This document shows, piece after piece, positions 47,920 through 58,770 of a DNA stretch of 64,000 nt. Position 1 is the first letter of the stretch. Each line of letters begins with the position of its first letter. This stretch comes from Pinus tabuliformis (taxonomy: Eukaryota > Streptophyta > Pinopsida > Pinales > Pinaceae). The stretch covers positions 833,132,071 to 833,196,070 of the forward strand of contig CM062816.1 of the NCBI GenBank assembly GCA_031772625.1, read 5' to 3'. Position numbers and translations under genes: made by a program. The notes below the pieces were generated by a model, which saw only the letters and a program-made list of their open reading frames with translations, ran no database searches and was not told where the DNA came from.

Positions 47920-48722
47920 TTAAGGGTGGCTTGATTCTGAATTGAAATTGGATAAATGGCAAGTGGTCTTCCCTGCGTGGAGATCAAGCCAAGTAATCCA
48001 GTTTTTTTAGAATAGGATAAGGTAGGAATTCTAAATATATATTTTAGATCTCCAAATATGGAGGAGATGGTTAAGTGAGTATATACGCAATCTCTTTTGT
48101 GTTAAAAAAGAGGAGAGCGAGAAGCATTATAGAGGGAATTAGTTAGGATTGAGTGTGAAGTGTTGGTGTGTGAGGAGGTGGAGCGAAAGCTCATATTAGA
48201 GGACTGTGTAGATTAAACAAAGAAATACAGATTTCATTATTTGTAGGATTGGCATGGTGATACCCTGTCTTTTACTCTGTTTTGAATAAAATTCGGGTAT
48301 TCATTTTGTGTGATGCACATGGGTTTTGAACTGTGATTTATTTGAATTGGGTTGAATTCGTAATAGTTTGACATGATTTCGATTTAAATCATAAAAAAAA
48401 TCAGTGATCGATTGAAGTTGGACGTGTTAAATTAGCGCTGAAGGTTGGCAATTTCCGATCCCAACTTGGATCGGATCGAAACTTTGGAGCGGAGGAAAGA
48501 ACGAGACTCTGTTCTGGACAAATGGAATGTTGATTGATGCGTTCTGAATTGAGTTTCATTTGTGTTTTTAAATTGAGAATTATGTGTTGCAATCCGGCGT
48601 TAACAATTTGGGAAACGCTTTTACACAGGAAAACAATTTGAAAAGACCTTGTGGATCTTTGAAGTGAAGATGAACTAACATATGAGACAGTTTGAAGTGC
48701 ATCGGATCGCTCTGATACCACT

Positions 48723-49696
48723 TGATGAAAAGAGATCTTGGGGTATTGCCAAAATCCCTTTCCATGTAAAAAAACTCGAACCTGGGCCTGTGGGTTATGC
48801 CCACGAAGCCTCGACGGAAGCGTTCTAAAACTTTTAAACATAGATCTTCTTTAACTATTGAACCATCCCTTTAAACATCGTTTGAATGCGTGTTAAAAAA
48901 AGCGATTCTATACATACGACTGCACCCCCGATCTGATTGATCTGATCGTTCACGGCGATCTCCAACAATCGGCAGTTTCAACAAACCGATGTGATATCAT
49001 TCCACAGTCCTGGGCGCCTCTATATACGTCGGCAGATCCGCAGCTACGTCCAACTCCGATTCAACACGTTCTCCGCTGCTCCGATGCGATGACTATCACT
49101 TTTCTAACAGTCGAAATCCCACCTTCAATCGGCGCCAATGTGATATTAATCAGCGTTCCCAAATACGATTTGCAACCCACTACAACTGTCCATTGCTACG
49201 CCGTCTCATACTTCTCACAACAACACGCGGGATCAGTTTAAGAATTGACATACTTGTAAACATAATGAAAGAAACTTATAACCACAAAACCATGACTTTT
49301 ATTAATTCTGAATTCAGATTACAATACGTTTTTATGAGCCAGGTTGCCATGGCAGCGCTGGATATACATGCGCCTAGCTCGCCTACGAATGCACGAAGAC
49401 TAATTTATAAGAATGGATGGAAATAGATTGGATCATTCCAGATCCGCTATTCCTTCATAAGATCCCTAAACTCACTCAACCGAGTCACAACAAACACTAT
49501 TTCCTCCAACAGAACGCTCCATAATTGATGCACGACTGTTAATAATAGTAATTCTTCTTGAGACATATCCGCTTTAATCCACTTCAAATATGTTTTAAGC
49601 AGATTTTCCTCCCATCGCTCAGCTTTGCTGTCCACATCAACTTCTAGAAGGCATGAAAAATAAATTTGATTTTCGTGGGTTGATGCTCCTGCTTCA
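48723..49696 (-). repeat. 5' LTR of the inserted element
   Basis: 974 bp, two bases from the primer-binding site at 48709-48720, followed by the GTTGT target duplication. Confidence 0.93.
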
Positions 49697-52600
49697 GTTG
49701 TGCGGCCAGAATGGGCATACAACTTCCAGATGTCCCCAAGGAGAAGAATCAAAGCTCAATAAAGGAAAGAAAATAGTTGTTTATGCTCAGAAGTCCAAGC
49801 AAGTCCAGCAAGAACATTCAGGACCTACTTTTTGTCTGAGATGCAAATGTCACAGAAAGATGCCCAAATCTTTCCATCAGAGATACAGCCCAGCAACATC
49901 AACTAGAAGAATCTTCTCTCGATTCTTTTAGCACTACATCAGAAGAAGAAATCTAGGTCTATATGGGCCAGTATTCTAAATCAGACTCATCAAAATGCCC
50001 ATGCTCAGATTCAGATGAGTGTGCTTGTCATGCTATATACAGAAGTGATCTTGAGTATTACACCAGCTCCAGTGAGGAAGAAGAAAAGTTTAAGCCGCCA
50101 AAAGAAAATGTTCTTATGGCATCTACTGAAGAAGAAGAAGAAATGAATATTTTATCCCAAAAAAGGGTAATGGAAGAAGGAGATATGAAGAATCGCCTGA
50201 TTGAAGCATTCACTGACCAGCTCAAGAACAAAGCTTCCAAAGAATCAGGTAAGAAGCCTTTATTTATTGATGCATCTTATGAAAGAAATACTAAATCATT
50301 TCAAATGCATCATCAAAAGCCAGGAAAAGTGAGATCACTTACTCTTGGGGAAGTAAGTGGTGAAATCCACCATCTCAAAACAGAAATCTCTGCAATCAAA
50401 GCTCAAATTGCAGAAATACAGAAAGGAAAACAATCTACAGAAGAAAAAGAAGATGATTCCTGGAATCCTACTGCATATCACTAAGAAGTACAGATTGCTG
50501 AAGGAATTCAAGATCCACATTTTGGATTTAAAGATATGAGGTTGTTCACGATCACCTATCAGCAACATCATGTTAAGGTAAAAATTTGCATCCAAGGAAA
50601 AATCTTTCAAATGATTGCATTATTGGATTCTGGTGCAGATATGAACATCCTTAATATCAAAAATATTCCAGCCAAGTACTGGGTTTCAGCTGAAAGGGAG
50701 GTGGTAGGCCTTGGGAACAAGAAACTCCAATATGAAATTCCCAAAGCTTCATTGTGTTTTGATACTCATTGTGTGCACATGAAGTTTGTTATTGCAGACA
50801 TTCATGTTGACTGTATATTAGGAAATGTCTTTCTAGTTGCAGTAGAGCCTCATGGCTCAGCCAGGCTAAAAGGAGGGAGATCCGATTATTTCATTTTTGT
50901 TCCTACATCAAAAGGTAGGAGAAAGAAAATTGAACTCCCCTATGTTTCAAGTCCAAGGATTTTCAACAATGGTCCAAGCCATGCAAAAACTGGAAAAAGA
51001 AGAATCTCAATTAGCAGATCTCAAAGATCTGAAAAGCACACTAAGGGTTGAGGAACAACTAAAATTACCCCAAGTCAAAAGAAAAATCCAAGAGCTGAAA
51101 GAAAAATTGGAGGAAACTTGCTGCTCAGAAGAGCCAAATGCCTTCTGGCATAGGAAGCAGTATACTATCAAGCTGCCATATAAAGAGGGATACACTGGAA
51201 AACCCTGTAAAAGTAGAGCTATCCCGATGAGAAAAGAATATAGGGATCTCTGCCAAAAAGAAATCCAGCAATTGCTTGATAGAAGACTGATCAGAGAATC
51301 AAATAGCCCCCGGAATTGCTATGGATTGTATTTGAATAAGAGGGCTGAACAAACTAGAGGAATTCCCAGGCTTGTTATAAATTATAAACCTCTAAATTCA
51401 GTTCTAGACGATGACACTTATCTGATTCCACACAAGGGAGACTTGATCAGAAGGATTGCAGGCACCAAGGTATTTTCAAAATTTGATCTCAAAGCAGGAT
51501 TCTGGCAGGTTGCCATTGATGAAGATGATAAATTCAAGACTGCTTTTAGTATTCCAGCAGGGCATTATGAATGGAATGTCATGCCATTCGGCCTAAAAAA
51601 TGGTCCCTCAAAGTTCCAGAAAGTCATGGATGATATCTTCAAGCCATACTTTGATTGGCTAATAGTTTATATTGATGATGTTTTACTTTTTTCCAAGAAT
51701 ATTGATGACCATTTCAAACATGTAAATATTTTCTTGAAATTGGTTCAAAAGAATGGATGGTGCTGAGCAAGAAGAAGATAGAAGTATTCCAGACTTTTAT
51801 AAAATTCTTGGACACACAATTAGCAATGGACAAATTTCTCTGCAACAACATGCCATCGAATTTGCAGATAAATTCCTAGATGTGCTTAAAGGCAAAACAC
51901 AACTGCAACGATTTCTTGGTTGCCTAAACTATGTCAGCCATTTCTACCAGGATTGTGCCAGCGACAGGAAGGTGCTCAATAAACGACTTGGAAAAAACCC
52001 CCCTAAATGGCCAGATCTTCACACCAGAGCAGTCCAAGAAATCAAAGCCAAGGTAAAATATTTCCCTATTTTATATGTAGCCGATGATCAAGCTTTTAAA
52101 ATAGTTGAATCTGATGCAAGCAATGTTGGATGGGGAGGAATCTTGAAACAAAGAATTGGAAAAGAAGAATAGGTTGTTCAATTTGCTTCGGGAGTCTGGA
52201 ACCCAGCGGAGCAAAACTATTCTGTCATTGAAAGAGAGGTAAAAGCAGCATGGAATTGTATTAGCAAATTTGAAGTCTATTTGATAAACGAGCCTTTTCT
52301 TCTCAGAATAGATGCCTCAGCTATGCAGAAAGTTTTATCTAAAGATATTAAGAAAGATGGAGAAGCAAAGTTTTCTAGATGGCAAGCACTCTTTGCAAAT
52401 TTTGATTTTACAGTAGAGCACATCAAGGGAAAAGATAACAGCCTTCCTGACTTCCTCAGCCGGGAATATATTGAGCAAAAGGAAGCACATGTTATGATGA
52501 TTATCACTGAATGGGATAATAACCAGAGACAAGAAGTTTTGAAAGCTGTGCCAGATGAATTGGAGTGGGAAACCTACAAAAGAGACTGGAAGCTGACTTG

Positions 52601-53399
52601 GCAGCTTCGTAATACCAAAGTTTTGGATGCGAATTTGCAGCCTCATACAAATCTGCAGTATTATGTACCAGAGAGAAAAGTCTACCCAAAGGGAAGACAA
52701 TGGATACATGACATGGTCTATGATAAAGCAAGAAGAGATGATGAAGTGGCAAGAATAGCACTAGAACAAAATTTTCATGATATTTCTACCATCTGGTATC
52801 ATGGAGGAAGAGACACAGGAATATATGAAAGACATGTCTGTATCTATAGAGCCAGAGATTTATGGAGAGAATCTGGTCATGGCAAATTTCACCCAGCAAC
52901 CCGATGGCCCAGAAATGATCCTCATATCATGTTTTCTGACAGTGTTTATGATTTTACAGACTACAGAAAAGTTTGGTGGAAATTTTTAAATATTGATGAT
53001 CAAACAGAGACTCGTTATACCAGAATCAAGTTCAGCACAGTTGGGCATTATCAAGGTTACCAGCAATGTGAATGGTGCAGGGATTGGTGGAAAGACTACG
53101 GGATAAATAGGACAACCATGGATCCTGTAGAGCATGAAAAATATTGTAAAAATATGGGTAAAACCTGTATTATGCAATGTAACAAAGAATGCAATCACCT
53201 AGTGTATCATACTATGAAGGAAATGGCCAGCACTGAATGGACAACTTATCAATCCTCTTCGTACAATAATTCGCTTGAAGAATATATGAGAGAGCACATG
53301 GAATGGCTCATCCTTACCAAAGTACAACATCAAATCATGCTGGGGAAACCTATCATTGTTCGAAGAATCTACACCAAAGCATGGGACATTATGCCATAG
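49697..53399 (+). pseudogene. Endogenous caulimovirid copy 1, 3' part: zinc knuckle, protease, RT, RNase H, C-terminal domain
   Basis: Order: remainder of the CCHC knuckle (49697-49730); an acidic Ser/Glu linker (49963-50160); an aspartic protease with LLDSGAD at about 50620; a caulimovirid-type RT from about 51220 to 51770 with RLVINYKPLN, FDLKAGFWQ, MPFGLKNGPS and YIDDVLLFS (YIDD at 51668); RNase H from about 52080 with VESDASNVGWGG and SLPDFLSREY; then a ~290-residue C-terminal part ending near 53396. Reverse transcription of the virus genome and virion assembly are the family roles. Breaks: frame shifts near 49850, 50957 (an extra T), 51750 and 51810; stops at 49948, 50482 and 52170. The copy is not functional. 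Confidence 0.93.
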
Positions 53400-54470
53400 A
53401 AGCTAAATCGTTTTCCAAATCTCAAGATATTTTGATGTGAACCAGTCAGAAGGACTAAATTGTGACCCGTTTTCCCGTGGGCTTCACTGTTCAAAAGCCT
53501 TCGCAGTGTAATATTCTCCATTAAAGTCTTTTCTCGTGGGCTTTAGTACAAAAGAATCCACTGTGTAGAAGAATCATGATATCTGTCATATTTACTTTTA
53601 GTACAAGAATCCACTTTACAGATAATATCTTAGCGTTGCCCGAAAGCAATTATTCGGTCCATCTTTTAGACCTGAGTGTTTGTGCGGAAATCGCTTTGAT
53701 AAAAGCTGGAAAGCAATGATTCCTTTAGCTTTAAGTCTTCTCTTTGTACCGACCAACAGGATGCTTGTCCCCCCTTCTCTTCCTATATAAGAAGGGTAAG
53801 GCTCATTTGTTTGGCATCGGAGTTTGGAGAGTCTAAGAGTCTTGAGTCTTGTGAGTTTTGAGTCGAGTGTATTTCCTGCTCTGCATCTATGGACCCAAGG
53901 GTCTGATTTGCTTGCACCACGAAAGATTCACTCAAGTCCTTAGGTGGTTTGGAAGCCTGCGCATCAGTGTGCTCAGCACTAGTGAGAACCCTAAGTGGCT
54001 GAACCATTAGTAAGAGTCTTTTAGTCTGTATATGTTTGCCATAAATTTCTGAGGCAGAGTCTGTCTATCGCTAGGAAGCCTCCGATATTACTTGTTCTTT
54101 ATGAACGGTATACAGTCCGGTAAAAGCAATGACAGTCAATCTCTGTAAAGAAATTCTCTCTTTGTAATACTTTGAGTTTCTGCAATAAAATGAGTACATT
54201 ATATTTCTGTAATCCGAGTATCTCTATGATTTAAAAAGTCTGCTGTGATAGTAGTTCTATTGAGCTTTCGTCCGAAGTTCGCAAGAAGTTCACCAAAAGA
54301 TCGAAGGGACACCAAGGCTGTTGAGAGGCGTGGAAGCCGTTGGGTAAGCCAAAACAGTGTGAAAGATCTGAGTAGGTTCACCACTGGTTCACCAGGAGTT
54401 GGCCATCAACACTAACGAAGAGGCACAACAAGTTGCAAGCTCGTGATAGGAGCCCCATCAGAAGCATAAC
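53400..54470 (+). promoter_or_regulatory. Viral intergenic region 1: promoter, polyA signal and leader
   Basis: A TATATAAG box lies at 53784-53791 after the pyrimidine-rich CTTGTCCCCCCTTCTCTTCC. AATAAA occurs 400 bp later at 54184-54189. In caulimovirids the promoter precedes the polyA signal so the genome-length transcript is terminally redundant; this order fits. The leader continues to about 54470. A canonical Met-tRNA primer site (TGGTATCAGAGC) was not found in it. Confidence 0.8.
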
Positions 54471-57400
54471 TGAAGATTTTATCCCAAATAAGGGCAATGG
54501 AAGAAGGAGATATGAAGAATTGCCTGATTGAAGCATTCATTGACTAGCTCAAGAACAAAGCTTCCAAAGAATCAGGTAAGAAGCCTTTATTTATTGATGC
54601 ATCTTATGAAAGAAATACTAAATCATTTCAAATGCATCATCAAAAGCCAGGAAAAGTGAGATCACTTACTCTTGGGGAAGTAAGTGGTGAAATCCACCAT
54701 CTTAAAATAGAAATCTCTGCAATCAGAGCTCAAATTGCAGAAATACAGAAAGGAAAATAATCTGCAGAAGAAAAAGAAGATGATTCCTGGAATCCTACTG
54801 CATATCACTAAGAAGTACAGATTGCTGAAGGAATGGAAGATCCACATTTTGGATTTAAAGATATGAGGTTGTTCACGATCACCTATCAGCAACATCATGT
54901 TAAGGTAAAAATTTGCATCCAAGGAAAAATCTTTCAAATGATTGCATTATTGGATTTTGGTGTAGATATTAACATCCTTAATATCAAAAATATTCCAGCC
55001 AAGTACTGGGTTTCAGCTGAAAGGGAGGTGGTAGGCCTTGGGAATAAGAAACTCCAATATGAAATTCCCCAAGCTTCATTGTGTTTTTATACTCATTGTG
55101 TGCACATGAAGTTTGCTATTGTAGACATTCCTGTTGACTGTATATTAGGAAATGTCTTTCTAGCTGCAGTAGAGCCTCATGGCTCAGCTAGGCTAAAATG
55201 AGGGAGAGCCGGTTATTTCATTTCTGGTCCTACATCAAAAGGCAGGAGAAAGAAAATTGAACTCCCCTATGTTTCAAGTCCAAGGATTTCAACAATGGTC
55301 CAAGCCATGTAAAAACTGGAAAAAGCAGAATCTCAATTAGCAGATCTCAAAGATCTGAAAAGAACACTAAGGGTTGAGGAACAACTAAAATTACCCCAAG
55401 TCAAAAGAAAAATCCAAGAGCTGAAAGAAAAATTGGAGGAAACATGCTGCTTAGAAGAGCCAAATGCCTTCTGGCATAGGAAGTAGCATAAGCTGCCATA
55501 TAAAGAGGGATACACTGGAAAACCCTGTAAAAGTAGAGCTATCCTGATGAGCAAAGAATATAGGGATCTCTGCCAAAAAGAAATCCAGCAATTGCTTGAT
55601 AGAAGACTGATCAGAGAATCCAATAGCCCCTGGAATTGCTATGTATTCTATGTGAATAAGAGGGATGTACAAATTAGAGAAATTCCCAAGCTTGTTATAA
55701 ATTATAAACCTCTAAATTCAGTTCTAGCCGATGACACTTATCCGATTCCACACAAGGGAGACTTGATCAGAAGGATTGCAGGCGCCAAGGTATTTTCAAA
55801 ATTTGATCTCAAAGCAGGATTCTGGCAGGTTGCCATTGATGAAGCTGATAAATTCAAGACTGCTTTTAGTATTCCAGCAGGGCATAATGAATGGAATGTC
55901 ATGCCATTCGGCCTAAAAAATGCTCCCTCAAAGTTCCAGAAAGTCATGGATGATATCTTCAAGCCATACTTTGATTGGCTAATAGTTTATATTGATGATG
56001 TTTTAGCTTTTTCCAAGAATATTGATGACCATTTCAAACATGTAAATATTTTCTTGAAATTGGTTCAAAAGAATGGATTTGTGCTGAGCAAGAAGAAGAT
56101 AGAAGTATTCCAGACTTCTATAAAATTCTTGGGACACACAATTTGCAACAGAAAAATTTCTCTGCAACAGCATGCCATTGAATTTGCAGATAAATTCCCA
56201 GATGTGCTTAAAGACAAAACACAAATGCAGCGATTTCTCGATTGCCTAAACTATGTCAGCCATTTCTACCAGGATTGTGCCAGCGACAGGAAGGTGCTCA
56301 ATAAATGACTTAGAAAGAACCCCCCTGAATGGTCAGATCTTCACACCAGAGCAGTCCAAGAAATCAAAGCCAAGGTAAAATCTTTACCTATTTTATATGT
56401 AGCCGATGATCAAGATATTAAAATAGTTGAATCTGATGCAAGCAATGTTGGATGGGGAGGAATATTGAAACAAAGAATTGGAAAAGAAGAACAGGTTGTT
56501 CAATTTGCTTCGTGAGTCTGGAACCCAGCGGAGCAAAACTATTCTGTCATTGAAAGAGAGGTAAAAGCAGCATGGAATTATATTAGCAAATTTGAAGTCT
56601 ATCTGATAAACAAGAATTTTCTTCTCAGAACAGATGCCTCAGCTATGCAGAAAGTTTTATCTAAAGATATCAAGAAAGCTGGAGAAGCAAAGTTTGCTAG
56701 ATGGCAAGCACTCTTTGCAAATTTTGATTTTACAGTAGAGCACATCAAGGGAAAAGATAACAGCCTTCCTGACTTCCTCAGCCGGGAATATATTAAGCAA
56801 AAGGAAGCACATGTTATGATGATTATCACTGAATGGGATAATAACCAAAGACAAGAAGTTTTGAACGCTGTGCCAGATGAATTGGAGTGGGAAACCTACA
56901 AAAGAGACTGGAAGCCAACTTGGCAGCTTCGTAATACCAAAGTTTTGGATGTGAATTTGCAGCCTCATATTAATCTGCAGTATTATGTACCAGAGGGAAA
57001 AGTCCACCCAAAGGGAAGGCAATGGATACATGACATGGTATATGATAAGGCAAGAAGAGATGCTGAAGTGGCAAGAATAGCACTAGAACAAAATTTTCAT
57101 GATATTGCTACCATCTGGTATCATAGAGGAAGAGACACAGGAATATATGAAAGACATGTTTGTATCTATAGAACCAGAGATTTATGGAGAGAACCTGGTC
57201 ATGGAAAAGTTCACCCAGCAGCCCGATGGCCCAGAAATGATCCTCATATCATGTTTCCTGACACTGTTTATGATTTTACAGACTACAGAAAACTCTGGTG
57301 GAAATTTTTAAATATTGATGATCAAACAGAGACTCATTATACCAGAATCAAGTTCAGCACAGTTGGGCATTATCAAGGTTACCAGCAATGTGAATGGTTC

Positions 57401-57687
57401 AGGGATTGGTGGAAAGACTACGGGATAAACAGGACAGCCATGGATCCTGTAGAGCATGAAAAATATTGTAAAAATATGGGTAAAACCTGTATTATGCAAT
57501 GTAACAAAGAATGCAATCACCCAGTGTATCATACTGTAAAGGAAATGGCCAACACTGAATGGACAACTTATCAATCCTCTTCGTACAATAATTCGCTTGA
57601 AGAATATATGAGAGAGCACATGGAATGGCTCATCCTTACCAAAGTACAACATCAAATCGTGCTGGGGAAACCTATCATTGTCCGATG
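54471..57687 (+). pseudogene. Endogenous caulimovirid copy 2 (5'-deleted): protease to C-terminal domain
   Basis: Starts directly after the leader with the segment that in copy 1 precedes the protease (LSQ-x-RAMEEGD at about 54478). The protease motif is damaged (DFG instead of DSG at about 54955). RT spans 55547-56090 with YIDDVLAFS; RNase H and the C-terminal part extend to 57687. Stops include TAA at 54758, TGA at 55199, TAA at 55309, TGA at 56306 and TGA at 56513. Several are C-to-T changes relative to the other copies. Coat and upstream regions are absent. Confidence 0.93.
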
Positions 57688-58770
57688 AATCTACACCAAA
57701 GCATGGGACATTATGCCATATAAGCTGGACCGTTTTCCGAATCTCAAGATATTTTGATGTGAACCAGTCACAAGGGCTAAATTGTGACCAGTTTTCCCGT
57801 GGGCTTCACTGTTCAAAAGCCTCCACAGTGTAATATTCTCCATTAAAGTCTTTTCTCGTGGGCTTTAGTACAAAAGCATCCACTGTGTAGAAGAGTCATG
57901 ATATTTGTCATATTTACTTTTAGTACAAGAATCTACTTTACAGATAATATCTTAGCGTTACCCGAAAGCAATTATTCGGTCCATCTTTTAGACCCGAATC
58001 TTTGTGCGGACGTCGCTTTGATAAAAGCTGGAAAGCAATGATTCCTTTAGCTTTAAGTCTTTTCTTTGTACCGACCAACAGGATGCTTGTCCCCCCTTCT
58101 CTTCCTATATAAGAAGGGTAAGGCTCATTTGTTTGGCATCGGAGTTTGGAGAGTCTAAGAGTCTTGAGTCTTGTGAGTTTTGAGTCGAGTGTATTTCCTG
58201 CTCTGCATCTGCGGACCCAAGGGTCTGATCTGCTTGCACCACGAAAGATTCACTCAAGTCCTTAGGTGGTTTGGAAGCCTGCGCATCAGTGTGCTCGGCA
58301 CTGGTGAGAACCTAAAGTGGCTGAACCATTAGTAAGAGTCTTTCAGTCTGTAGATGTTTGCCATAGATTTCTGAGGCAGAGTCTATCTATCGCCAGGAAG
58401 CCTCCGGTATTACTTGTTCTTTATGAACGGTATACAGTCCGGTAAAAGCGATGACAGTCAATCTCTGTAAAGAAATTCTCTCTCTGTAATACTTTGAGTT
58501 TCTGCAATAAAATGAGTACACTATATTTCTGCAATCCGAGTATCTCTGTGATTTAAAAAGTCTGCTGTGATAGTAGTTCTGTTGAGCTTTCATCCGAAGT
58601 TCGCCAAAAGATCGAAGGGACACCAAGGCTGTTGAGAGGCGTGGAAGTCGTTGTGTAAGCCAAAAGAGTGTGAAAGATCTAAGTAGGTTCACCACTGGTT
58701 CACCAGGAGTTGGCCTTCAACACTAACAAAGAGGCACAACAATTTGCAAGCTCGTGACAAGAGCCCCTGC
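57688..58770 (+). promoter_or_regulatory. Viral intergenic region 2
   Basis: Close duplicate of 53400-54470: TATATAAG at 58106-58113 and AATAAA at 58506-58511, again exactly 400 bp apart. A small deletion near 58600 removes part of the repeated AGTTCGC-AGAAGTTC block. Confidence 0.8.

Larger units (their letters stand above)
46326..49701 (-). mobile_element. LTR retrotransposon inserted in the viral coat zinc knuckle (minus orientation)
   Basis: The element occupies 46331-49696 with a 5-bp target duplication GTTGT (46326-46330 and 49697-49701). LTRs are 46331-47305 (975 bp) and 48723-49696 (974 bp), both starting TGATGAAAAG and ending CA. I count about 25 differences between them by eye. GCTCTGATACCA at 48709-48720 is the reverse complement of the Met primer-binding site, so the element reads on the minus strand. 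The 1.4 kb interior holds no recognisable gag or pol, so it is non-autonomous (LARD-like). Confidence 0.95.

Noticed and set aside
46331..49696. The ~975-bp repeats as part of the virus genome
   Set aside because: They are LTRs with a target duplication and a primer-binding site, and they are absent from copies 2-4.
52277..57655. Several conserved minus-strand ORFs in the viral copies (for example IIIITCASFC and YPLSSLWVDFSLWY types)
   Set aside because: They are antisense shadows of the RNase H and C-terminal frames; their apparent conservation comes from copy similarity.
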